64,000 nt of DNA from Hyphomicrobium sp. GTDB taxonomy: Bacteria > Pseudomonadota > Alphaproteobacteria > Rhizobiales > Hyphomicrobiaceae. The stretch spans positions 372,001 through 436,000 of the forward strand of contig JAEUME010000018.1 of the NCBI GenBank assembly GCA_016793445.1, read 5' to 3'. The stretch's first letter is position 1, and every line of letters starts with the position of its first letter. Under the pieces are notes generated by a model, which had not been told where the DNA came from, made no database searches, and was given only the letters and a program-made list of their open reading frames with translations. This document shows positions 7,502-15,351 of the stretch, piece after piece. The translations under genes were made by a program, and so were the position numbers.

Positions 7502-7744
7502 ATGATGCGCTCGATTTTGCTCGCCGCCGGTATTCTAGCCGGTGCATCGATACTGATCGCTGACGCCCTTTCAACGGCCGGCGGCGGCAAAGGCATCGGC
7601 TTGAGCGTAGCGGGCAGCGTTGGTCCTGGCGGACGCGGTGGTGGTGGGCCTCTGCCCGCGCTCGGAGCCACGCTCTTAGGCCAGACTGCCGGGGCCGGCG
7701 GACTTTTCATTCTGTGGCGCCGCCGCCGGAACAAGAACCACTAG
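7502..7744 (+). CDS. Tiny Gly-rich candidate exosortase substrate (PLPA-TM-RRRR tail)
   Basis: The 80-residue protein is almost only sorting signals. Residues 3-22 are a signal peptide-like hydrophobic helix (ILLAAGILAGASILIADA). Residues 25-49 are a Gly-rich segment (13 Gly in residues 27-49). Residues 50-53 are PLPA, residues 54-72 a hydrophobic helix, and residues 73-76 RRRR followed by NKNH. Motif, TM and Arg cluster form the tripartite C-terminal signal cut by exosortases, closest in look to VPLPA-CTERM. It lies 64 bp after the accessory gene on the same strand. The core left after both cuts would be about 25-30 residues, exceptionally short. A reading frame of this length could be chance, but the ordered signals next to an exosortase make that unlikely. 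Confidence 0.7.
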   Translation: MMRSILLAAGILAGASILIADALSTAGGGKGIGLSVAGSVGPGGRGGGGPLPALGATLLGQTAGAGGLFILWRRRRNKNH

Positions 7745-7801
7745 GTCCATCAGAACTCGTCGTGGGATGGAGTGGCAGCGGCGCTGCGCAACGTTCCGCG
7801 G

Positions 7802-9358
7802 TCAGTTCTTCTTTTCGAAATCATCCGCGTCAATGCCGAGCACGGCGCGTGCCTCTTTCAAAGTCCGAGCGGGCGCGCCGGTTGCGTCGAGACGCGGCCA
7901 GCGGATGCTGCCGAGATCATAGCCGAACTGGCGGGCCACGACGTCGGGTGTCGCGTCGGACGCATCGCCCGTGCGCTGGGCGACGCGGGCCTGCAACGTT
8001 TTTGAATCGCCGTCGAGCCAAAGGCCAAAGAAGGCCGCCCCTGCACGGTGTGCGACGCGCTCGGATTCATCGCGCTCGGCCGGGTTAGCCATCACCGCAT
8101 CGATGACGACGGCATGGCCGGCGCGCAGTCCCGCCTCGGCGCGTTGCAGGATGCGATCGTAGACGGCGCGTGCGGTGTCCTTCGTATAGGACGATGGCCG
8201 CAACCGCTCTATGGGCTCCACGTTGGCAAGCGCCTTGCGCTCCATGTCGCTGCGTAGATGGAGCGCGCCCGGCGCGGGGCCGGCGAACGGGGCGATGGCC
8301 TTGGCGAGCGTCGTCTTTCCGGTACCGGACAAGCCCGCGATGACGATGAGGCGCGGCGCTGGCGGGTGAAGCAGATCCAGTGCGAAGTCCAAAGTCTCGT
8401 GTGCGGACGCGCGCAGATTGGCGTTATCGCCGCCCGTCGCGGCGATCCTATCCAGAGCGACGAGGGCGCGCACGGCCGCGCGCAGCGCCATGAACAAAGG
8501 CAGCAACGCCAGGGCGTGCACATCGCTGAGGTCGCGTGTCCGCCAAAGATAGCGGTTGAGAACAGTGTTCGCGTGAGCGCGCGCGTGCTGACGCTCCAGG
8601 TCCATGAGCAGGAAGGCGAGATCGTACATCGTGTCGATAGTCGCCAGCGCCTCGTCGAACTCAAGTGCGTCGAACAGGACCGGATGCCCTTGCCAAAGGA
8701 CGATGTTGGCCAGATGCAGATCGCCATGGCATCGCCGGACGTGACCCGTGTTCGCGCGTTCCGTGCGCAAGGCTTTCGTCGCGGCCAGTACGGCTGCGAA
8801 GCGCGCTTGAAGACGTGATAGAGGTTTCTGGAGATCGTGGTCCGCCGCCCGCGCTAAGTTGGACAGAAGGCCCGTGGCCACGTCCTGGATACGCTCGGCG
8901 CTCGTATCGGCGATAGCCGCAGCCGCATGATAGCGCGCGATGGCATCGGCCAACTCGTCCATCATCGTAGCGGTCAGGCCCCCGCGCGCCGCGACCGATT
9001 TCAACAGGTCGTCCTGCGCAAAACGGTTCATGCGCACCGCCCATTCGACTGGCGTGCCGTGGCCGCCGATCGCAAGGGCTCCGTTCTTTTCGCGCGTGAT
9101 TGCGACGACATCGCGATAGATCCCGCCCGCGCCCGCTTGATTGATCTCAAGCTCATGCTCGCAGTAGCGCTTGCGCAGATCGAGCGTGGAGAAGTCGAGA
9201 TAGGGCAGTGTGACTGCGCGTTTTATCTTGAGAACCGTGCTGCCGGCCAGGAATACGCGCGCCCCGTGCGTGTCGATGATATCGACCTGTTGGGGATCGT
9301 CCGGCCAATTTCTGGGGTCACTGAGGAATGCAAAGACCTCACTCTGGCTGCCGGCCAT
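7802..9358 (-). CDS. Aminoglycoside phosphotransferase-like / P-loop kinase fusion
   Basis: Two-domain 518-residue protein. The N-terminal half is a protein-kinase-like APH fold with the catalytic loop CHGDLHLANIVL (His211-Asp213) and metal-binding FDALEFDE. The C-terminal half begins with a Walker A P-loop GLSGTGKTT (residues 342-350) of the AAA_33/zeta-toxin-like small-molecule kinase group and contains VVIDAVMANPAERDE. This fused architecture is widespread in proteobacteria; its substrate is not established. The start overlaps the stop of the upstream AhpD-like gene (ATGA on the minus strand), so the two form an operon. Resistance to aminoglycosides should not be assumed from the APH fold. 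Confidence 0.82.
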   Translation of the reverse strand: MAGSQSEVFAFLSDPRNWPDDPQQVDIIDTHGARVFLAGSTVLKIKRAVTLPYLDFSTLDLRKRYCEHELEINQAGAGGIYRDVVAITREKNGALAIGGHGTPVEWAVRMNRFAQDDLLKSVAARGGLTATMMDELADAIARYHAAAAIADTSAERIQDVATGLLSNLARAADHDLQKPLSRLQARFAAVLAATKALRTERANTGHVRRCHGDLHLANIVLWQGHPVLFDALEFDEALATIDTMYDLAFLLMDLERQHARAHANTVLNRYLWRTRDLSDVHALALLPLFMALRAAVRALVALDRIAATGGDNANLRASAHETLDFALDLLHPPAPRLIVIAGLSGTGKTTLAKAIAPFAGPAPGALHLRSDMERKALANVEPIERLRPSSYTKDTARAVYDRILQRAEAGLRAGHAVVIDAVMANPAERDESERVAHRAGAAFFGLWLDGDSKTLQARVAQRTGDASDATPDVVARQFGYDLGSIRWPRLDATGAPARTLKEARAVLGIDADDFEKKN

Positions 9359-9942
9359 CAGCCGGTCCCGCCCGCAGTTGCCGTCGAAGGCCCTGCGTCC
9401 AGTCTTGGCATGAAGCGTTCTAGGTCTTCATCAACATCGACGCCAAGCGTGCTGTTGAATGCGTTGACGGCGATCATCATGCCGGCGAAGCCGACGATGG
9501 TGACGAGGTCGCTATCGGAAAAGCGGGCTTTAAGATCGGTCCAAAGAATTTCGGTCACTTCAGGCCTGCCGCCTGACTCAATATTTCCGTTTCCCATGCT
9601 CTCGGCAAGGCGGATCAGCAAGGCTTCATCCTGGGAGGGCGAAAAGGCTGCGGGCGCAATTCCGGCCGCATCCAGTTCGCGGCGGAAATAGAGCGTGCAG
9701 AGCACGCAGCCGTTACGGGCGGAGATGGCGTGAGCGAACACCGCGGCGGCGCGATGCCCCACCAGCTTTTCCAATTCGTTCCAGAGGGGATACCAGCCCA
9801 TGTAAGCGGTGTAGGCGGGTTGCGACAGCAGCAGGGTGCGCTTCATGTTGGTGACACGGCCACGGTCGCGCATCTCTGCCTCCCAGGCTCCACGCGCGGC
9901 TGGCGAGGCGGTATTGTAGTCGGCATGGCCCACACGGCTCAT
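9358..9942 (-). CDS. Carboxymuconolactone decarboxylase / AhpD-like protein
   Basis: The 194-residue protein has the AhpD-fold signature: a helical domain with a CVLC redox pair (Cys79, Cys82) preceded by HAISARNG, as in AhpD-like peroxidase-coupled proteins (usual pattern ExxxxCxxC). It probably takes part in thiol-dependent reduction or is a carboxymuconolactone decarboxylase relative. ATG 9942 has a GGAG about 8 nt upstream. It is the first gene of a two-gene minus-strand operon with the APH-kinase fusion and is divergent from the acyl-CoA synthetase/GNAT gene. Confidence 0.78.
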   Translation of the reverse strand: MSRVGHADYNTASPAARGAWEAEMRDRGRVTNMKRTLLLSQPAYTAYMGWYPLWNELEKLVGHRAAAVFAHAISARNGCVLCTLYFRRELDAAGIAPAAFSPSQDEALLIRLAESMGNGNIESGGRPEVTEILWTDLKARFSDSDLVTIVGFAGMMIAVNAFNSTLGVDVDEDLERFMPRLDAGPSTATAGGTG

Positions 9943-10128
9943 TGGAACGTCTCCAGAAAGTGTTTCCGCTTTGGTCTTTGGTGCCGGGTCGATGCCATTG
10001 CGTCAAGAGGTGGCGCTCAACGCTCTGCGCTGTCACAGCAATTGCATGGTGGCGGCATTCTCTGGCAAGTACGGCCCTGGGTTCTCAAGATCACTCATCA
10101 GGCGCACGATTGTCAGGCAAGGACCATC

Positions 10129-12801
10129 ATGACTGTTCGAAACCTCGATGCACTGTTTCAACCTCGCTGTGTTGCTCTCGTTGGCGCCAGCCCCGAACCT
10201 GGATCGGTCGGCGAAAAGATCGTGCGCAATCTCCTTGAGGGCGGATTTGGCGGCAAGATCCTGCTGGTTAACCCACGCCATCGTGAAATCCTCGGGCAGC
10301 CTTGCTACAAGACCATTGACGAACTCCCCTTCGTGCCGGACCTCGCCGTCGTTGCAACGCCGGCCCAGACCGTTCCAGATGTCGTCTCCCAGCTTGGCGC
10401 AAAGGGCGTACGCGCGGCCGTCGTGGTGTCGGCGGGCCTGGGCGCGCTAAAGCAGCAGATGCTGGAGCGCGCGCGGCCCTATTGCCTGCGCATTCTCGGA
10501 CCCAACGGCATCGGCTTGATCCTGCCGCTCGCCGGGCTCAATGCGAGTTTCGCGCATCGCGACGCCCCCAAGGGCACGATTGCGTTTCTTTCGCAGTCGG
10601 GCGCGCTCCTGACCACGGTCATCGACTGGGCGGCTGGACGTGATATCGGCTTCTCGCACGTCGTCTCGCTAGGCGACATGGCGGATGTCGATTTTGGCGA
10701 TCTGCTCGACTATTTCGCTGGCGACATGGAGAGCCACGCGATCCTCATCTACATGGAGGCGCTGAGCAACGCCGCCAAGTTCGTTTCGGCCGCGCGCCGT
10801 GCCGCGCGCGTCAAGCCTGTCATCGTCGTGAAAAGCGGCCGCCACGAAGCCGGTGCGCGCGCCGCGCTCTCTCACACAGGCGCGCTGGCCGGATCCGACG
10901 CCGCATATGATGCCGCCTTCCGGCGCACCGGTCTGTTGCGCGTGAGGACGTTGCCGGACATGTTCGCCGCAGCCGAGGTGCTGGCCCGCAGGCCGAAGCT
11001 TAACGGCGAACGCCTGACAATTCTGACCAACGGCGGCGGCGCGGGCGTCCTGGCGGTGGATGAACTTCAGGACGCAGGCGGAATCGTCGCCAAGTTGGAC
11101 CCCGAGACCAAGGCAAAGCTCGATGCGGTTCTGCCGCACGGCTGGTCGGGCGCAAATCCGGTCGACATCATCGGGGATGCTGGTCCTGATCGTTACCGCG
11201 TCGCGCTCGATGTGCTGCTGGAAGACAAGTCCGCCGATGCCATCCTTGTCATCCAGTGTCCGACGGCGCTCGCCGATCCGCTTGCCAATGCGCAGGCAGT
11301 CATGTCCGAGTATAACGCGCAAAAGCGTGACGGCACGCTGGTTAAGCCGCTTTTGACGTGCTGGCTTGGAGAGGGATCAGCGCACGCCTCGCGCGCACTG
11401 TTTGCAAAGGACAAGGTGCCGACCTTTGAAACGCCAAGCGATGCCATAACCGGGTTCATGCAACTCGTCAGGTACGCGCGGGCTCAACAGGAGCTCATCC
11501 AGACGCCGGATGCCGGGCCCGGCTGTGATGATAAGGATGCAAGCGAGGTGGCGCGCATCATTGCCGGCGTCCGTGCCAGCGGGCGGACCATGCTCAACGC
11601 GATAGAAGCCAAGGCCGTCTTCGCGGCGGAAGGCATTCCGATCGCTGAGACCATTGTCGCGCGCGATGTGACTGGGGTGAAGCAGGCCGCGACCCGGATC
11701 CTCACGCAGAATGCGGCGTGCGTGATCAAAATTCTATCGCCCGATATCACGCACAAATCCGATGTGGGCGGCGTGCGCCTTGGCCTGGAAAGTCCGGAAG
11801 CTGCTGCCATCGCGGCTGGCGAAATGCTGGAACGGGTCGCCTCGGTGAAGCCGGAGGCGCGCATCGAGGGGTTCATGGTCGAAGCCATGATCCGGCGCCC
11901 CGGCGCGCACGAGACGATCGTCGGAATGAGTGTCGATAACACGTTCGGGCCGATGATGCTGTTTGGCGCGGGCGGCACGGCCGTCGAGGTGATTGCCGAT
12001 CGCGCCTTGGCGCTGCCGCCGCTCGATGACGTGCTCGCGCGCCAGATGATCAAGGAGACGCGAATCTCCAAATTGCTTGCGGGCTACCGCGACAGGCTCC
12101 CGGCCGATATGGCCGCGCTCTCCAACGTGCTGGTGAGAGTGAGCCGCCTCATTGTGCGTCATCCCGAAATCCGTGAACTCGACATCAATCCGCTGATTGT
12201 GGACGAGAAGGGCGTGCTGGCGCTCGACGCGCGCATCCGGGTGGCGGGGGAGAACGAGGAGCCGCGGATGGCGCTGTCCATCCGTCCCTACCCGTCGCAG
12301 TGGGAAACGCGGTTTGACATCGCGGGCGTCGGTGAAGTGATGGTGCGCCCCGTGCGGCCGGAGGATGAACGCCTCTATGAAATGTTCTTTGCGAAGATGT
12401 CGCCCGAAGACGTGCGCATGCGGTTTTTCACACCGCGCGTCGCACTCTCGCACCATTTCCTCGCACGGCTGACGCAGATCGACTATGCGCGGGAGATGGC
12501 ATTTGTTGCGCTCGCGCCGGGAAGCGGCGAGTTGCTGGGTGTGGTGCGGCTCGTGCTCGATCCCGATCTTGTTAACGGCGAGTACGGCATTCTGCTGCGC
12601 TCCGATCAGAAGGGGCGAGGGTTGGGCTGGCGTCTCATGCAGCACCTCATCACATACGCGCGCGCCGAGGGCATAAAGCAGATCACCGGGCTGGTGCTGT
12701 CGGAAAACACCACCATGATCGAGATGGCGCGCCGTCTGGGCTTCAAGATGCACGTCAGCGATGAAGACCCGGAAGTCGTCGAGGTCCGGCTCGATCTCTA
12801 G
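10129..12801 (+). CDS. Pat/YfiQ-type acyl-CoA synthetase (NDP-forming) - GNAT acetyltransferase fusion
   Basis: The 890-residue protein is organised like protein lysine acetyltransferase Pat/YfiQ. It has an N-terminal CoA-binding domain (VALVGASPEPGSVGEKI), a succinyl-CoA-ligase-like domain, an ATP-grasp domain around residues 480-690 and a C-terminal GNAT domain from about 725 with the acetyl-CoA loop QKGRGLGW (residues 827-834). The ligase domain keeps His249 in SHTGALAG, the phospho-histidine of ADP-forming acetyl-CoA synthetases, so ligase activity may be retained along with protein acetylation. ATG 10129 has AAGGA 5 nt upstream; the frame stays open to 9730, but that extension crosses the divergent gene and is not homologous. 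Likely function: CoA metabolism or regulation of acyl-CoA synthetases by lysine acetylation. Confidence 0.87.
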   Translation: MTVRNLDALFQPRCVALVGASPEPGSVGEKIVRNLLEGGFGGKILLVNPRHREILGQPCYKTIDELPFVPDLAVVATPAQTVPDVVSQLGAKGVRAAVVVSAGLGALKQQMLERARPYCLRILGPNGIGLILPLAGLNASFAHRDAPKGTIAFLSQSGALLTTVIDWAAGRDIGFSHVVSLGDMADVDFGDLLDYFAGDMESHAILIYMEALSNAAKFVSAARRAARVKPVIVVKSGRHEAGARAALSHTGALAGSDAAYDAAFRRTGLLRVRTLPDMFAAAEVLARRPKLNGERLTILTNGGGAGVLAVDELQDAGGIVAKLDPETKAKLDAVLPHGWSGANPVDIIGDAGPDRYRVALDVLLEDKSADAILVIQCPTALADPLANAQAVMSEYNAQKRDGTLVKPLLTCWLGEGSAHASRALFAKDKVPTFETPSDAITGFMQLVRYARAQQELIQTPDAGPGCDDKDASEVARIIAGVRASGRTMLNAIEAKAVFAAEGIPIAETIVARDVTGVKQAATRILTQNAACVIKILSPDITHKSDVGGVRLGLESPEAAAIAAGEMLERVASVKPEARIEGFMVEAMIRRPGAHETIVGMSVDNTFGPMMLFGAGGTAVEVIADRALALPPLDDVLARQMIKETRISKLLAGYRDRLPADMAALSNVLVRVSRLIVRHPEIRELDINPLIVDEKGVLALDARIRVAGENEEPRMALSIRPYPSQWETRFDIAGVGEVMVRPVRPEDERLYEMFFAKMSPEDVRMRFFTPRVALSHHFLARLTQIDYAREMAFVALAPGSGELLGVVRLVLDPDLVNGEYGILLRSDQKGRGLGWRLMQHLITYARAEGIKQITGLVLSENTTMIEMARRLGFKMHVSDEDPEVVEVRLDL

Positions 12802-12811
12802 CAGAGCCAGT

Positions 12812-13345
12812 CTATAGCGCGGCGGCGGCCTTTCGAGGGGTGAGGGCGCGCACCGCCCAAGCCTGAATATCCTCCCGCTTGGGCGCAAGGTAGACGCCCT
12901 CACCGCTGGTGAAGGCCTCCCAAAATGGCCGGAACGCATTGTTCAAACCGGTCAGCACCGGCAATTCGTTGGCGACAGCGGCCTCGATGATGGGGCGGAA
13001 GCCTGCACGTGCCACCTCCTGCTTGCCGAAGCGGTTGAGGATGACGAGATCGACATCGCGATCAATCGTGTTGGCAACGATCCCGGCGACGGTCTCCAGG
13101 GCATAGGAATCGAGCCGGCATCCATTTGCACCCTCGCCGAGGTGGCCCGACACGTCGAGGCGGTTTCCCGTCGCCAGGTCTTCCAGAATCATGGCGTCGT
13201 GCTGCTGACCCTGGCGCGCCTCATTCCATTGCACTGCACCAGCAAGCTTGTAGCCCTGCGCCATCAGATCATGGGCGACTGCTCTCAACATGGCGTCGAC
13301 CCCATCTCCTTGGCCCGCGTCGTATCCGATTGCGGCAAGTTTCAT
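12812..13345 (-). CDS. DUF2478 domain protein
   Basis: The 177-residue protein starting MKLAAIGYDAGQGDG matches the DUF2478 family: a P-loop-like N-terminus, ILEDLATG, LDSYALE and the VDLVILNRFGKQE block. Family members often occur near molybdate transport or cofactor genes and are thought to be nucleotide-binding, but none are nearby here. ATG 13345 is chosen because GGAGG lies 10 nt upstream; the frame extends to 13390 without a better site. It converges on the Pat-like gene (10-bp gap) and is divergent from the lactate permease. Confidence 0.72.
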   Translation of the reverse strand: MKLAAIGYDAGQGDGVDAMLRAVAHDLMAQGYKLAGAVQWNEARQGQQHDAMILEDLATGNRLDVSGHLGEGANGCRLDSYALETVAGIVANTIDRDVDLVILNRFGKQEVARAGFRPIIEAAVANELPVLTGLNNAFRPFWEAFTSGEGVYLAPKREDIQAWAVRALTPRKAAAAL

Positions 13346-13558
13346 GGTCAGCAAACCTCCATAGGCGTGCGCAGCCGGTGACCGGGACATTAGCGGACAG
13401 CCGGGGCCGCCGCCAGGGCTTCGCGTTTACCCAATTCCCCGATATGCGTATTTGCCCATGGCGGCCTTTTGGTCTATTTACCTGACCAATTGCCCATAAC
13501 GGCTCGACGGCGCCACGCCGCAATGATGGCCGAGGGAACATCGAGGGGGGAAGCGGAG

Positions 13559-15256
13559 ATGTGGTCACAGGTCTACGATCCGTTCGGCAATATGTTCTTA
13601 TCGGCGGCCGTGGCCGCCATTCCTGTCTTCGTACTGCTGGGGTCCATCGCGCTCTTCGAGATCAAGGCGCACTACGCGGCAATCCTGGGTTTGATCGCAG
13701 CGCTCTGCGTTGCCACATTGGGTTTCGGGATGCCCGCGGAGATGGCCGCGAAAGCGGCCGGTCTAGGTGCCGCCTTTGGACTGATGCCCATCGGCTGGAT
13801 CATTCTGAACGTCATCTTTCTCTACAACCTGACGAACGAAAAAGGTGACTTCGAGCGCCTGCAGGTTTCGATCCGCAACATTTCAGACGATCGGCGCATC
13901 CAACTTTTGTTCATCGCGTTTTCGCTCGGCGCGTTCTTCGAGGGCGCCGCCGGTTTCGGCACGCCTGTCGCGGTGACGGCGGCCATGCTCATCGGGTTGG
14001 GATTCTCGCCGCTTGCAGCGTCGGGGTTGTCTCTGATCGCGAACACCGCCCCGGTCGCCTTCGGCGCGCTCGGCACGCCGGTGATCGCGCTTGCGGCCGT
14101 CACGGGGCTTGACCTTCTCGAAATCACCGCTCAGGTCGGCCGCCAATTGACGCCATTTTGTATCCTCGTGCCCTTCTGGCTGATCTGGGCGTTCGTCGGC
14201 TTCCGCAAGATGTTCGAGGTCTGGCCGCCAATCCTTGTTGCCGGCGTTTCGTTCGCCATTCCTCAGTTCCTGATTTCGAACTACCACGGTCCCTGGCTCG
14301 TCAACGTCGTCGCTGCGATCTGCTCGATGTCGGCGCTGGCGCTGTTCCTCAAGTTCTGGCAGCCGGCCAATCCAATGACGGAAATGCCCGATCACCACGC
14401 GGCAGAGGGGCATGCTGCGGCTGCGGTTGCGCCCGCGGGCAAAGGCAGCGGCGGCGGCAATGCGCGCGTGTGGGCTCCCTGGATTATCCTCAGCCTCTTC
14501 GTGTTCGCCTGGGGAATTCCGCAGGTCAAGGAGGTTTTGAACGGTTGCCCCACTCCGCTCAAGGCCGAGGAGACGCGGTCCGCCGGCACTGAAGCGGCGT
14601 GCTCCCTGACCAAGCGCGGCTTCGCGAAGTTTCCGATCGCCGGCCTGAATGAGCAAGTCCAGAAAGTGCCACCGGTCGTGCCCAAGCCCGAGGCCGAAAA
14701 GGCCGTTTACACTTTCAACATTCTGTCGGCGACGGGAACGAGCATCTTCCTCGCTGCCATCGTCTCGGCCTTCGTGCTGGGTTACGGCATTCTCGACATC
14801 ATCAGATTGTACGGGCGCACGCTCTGGATGGTGCGCTATTCGCTGCTCACCATCGCGGCGATGCTCGCCATAGGCTACGTGACGCGCTACTCTGGCACGG
14901 ATGCCACGATGGGCCTGCTGCTTGCCAACACCGGATTCCTCTATCCCTTCTTCGGCACCATGATCGGCTGGCTCGGTGTGGCGCTGACAGGATCCGACAC
15001 TGCATCGAACGTACTGTTCGGCGGATTGCAGAAGGTGAGTGCAGAGCAGCTCGGATTGAGCCCGGTGTTGATGGCAGCCGCCAACTCGTCAGGCGGCGTC
15101 ATGGGCAAGATGATCGACGCGCAGTCCATCGTCGTGGCGTCCACCGCCACCAAATGGTACGGCCACGAGGGTTCGATCCTGAGGTTCGTATTCTTCCATT
15201 CGGTGGCGCTGGCCTGCCTCGTCGGTCTTGTCGTCATGGCCCAGGCCTACTTGTAG
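13559..15256 (+). CDS. lldP: L-lactate permease
   Basis: Polytopic (about 12-14 TM) inner-membrane transporter of the LctP family, 565 residues, bringing lactate or glycolate in with protons. Conserved family blocks are plain: FEGAAGFGTPVAVTAAML, LGTPVIALAAVTGL and, near the C-terminus, GSDTASNVLFGGLQ and AANSSGGVMGKMIDAQSI. ATG 13559 follows a GGGGGG-rich ribosome-binding site; the longer frame from 13469 is not needed. It heads a co-directional block with lutB, lutC and pyruvate carboxylase, matching import and oxidation of lactate followed by carboxylation of pyruvate. Confidence 0.93.
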   Translation: MWSQVYDPFGNMFLSAAVAAIPVFVLLGSIALFEIKAHYAAILGLIAALCVATLGFGMPAEMAAKAAGLGAAFGLMPIGWIILNVIFLYNLTNEKGDFERLQVSIRNISDDRRIQLLFIAFSLGAFFEGAAGFGTPVAVTAAMLIGLGFSPLAASGLSLIANTAPVAFGALGTPVIALAAVTGLDLLEITAQVGRQLTPFCILVPFWLIWAFVGFRKMFEVWPPILVAGVSFAIPQFLISNYHGPWLVNVVAAICSMSALALFLKFWQPANPMTEMPDHHAAEGHAAAAVAPAGKGSGGGNARVWAPWIILSLFVFAWGIPQVKEVLNGCPTPLKAEETRSAGTEAACSLTKRGFAKFPIAGLNEQVQKVPPVVPKPEAEKAVYTFNILSATGTSIFLAAIVSAFVLGYGILDIIRLYGRTLWMVRYSLLTIAAMLAIGYVTRYSGTDATMGLLLANTGFLYPFFGTMIGWLGVALTGSDTASNVLFGGLQKVSAEQLGLSPVLMAAANSSGGVMGKMIDAQSIVVASTATKWYGHEGSILRFVFFHSVALACLVGLVVMAQAYL

Positions 15257-15270
15257 GTTCTGCGTAAAAC

Positions 15271-15300
15271 GGCTGCCTGTGAAACGCGCCGCAGGCAGCC
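15271..15300 (+). promoter_or_regulatory. 9-bp GC-rich hairpin between lldP and lutB
   Basis: GGCTGCCTG and CAGGCAGCC are perfect inverted repeats separated by 12 nt, starting 15 bp after the permease stop. No T-run follows, so it is more likely an mRNA-stabilising or attenuating structure than a full terminator within the lactate block. Confidence 0.5.
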
Positions 15301-15351
15301 ATAGGCACGAAGGACGCGATCCGCGGCCAATGAGACCTCTTCTGGAGCGGC

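Noticed and set aside
7492..7734. Minus-strand Pro-rich frame opposite the sortase substrate
   Set aside because: Antisense of a Gly-rich coding sequence; lacks signals and a start context.
7802..9358. Aminoglycoside resistance gene
   Set aside because: The APH fold is fused to a P-loop kinase of a widespread housekeeping-type family; no evidence for antibiotic substrates.
9730..10128. N-terminal extension of the Pat-like protein by 133 codons
   Set aside because: Runs antisense to the AhpD-like gene; family homology starts at ATG 10129, which has a good SD.
11734..12939. 401-codon minus-strand frame opposite the Pat-like gene
   Set aside because: Shadow; overlaps both the Pat-like gene and the DUF2478 gene, no domain.
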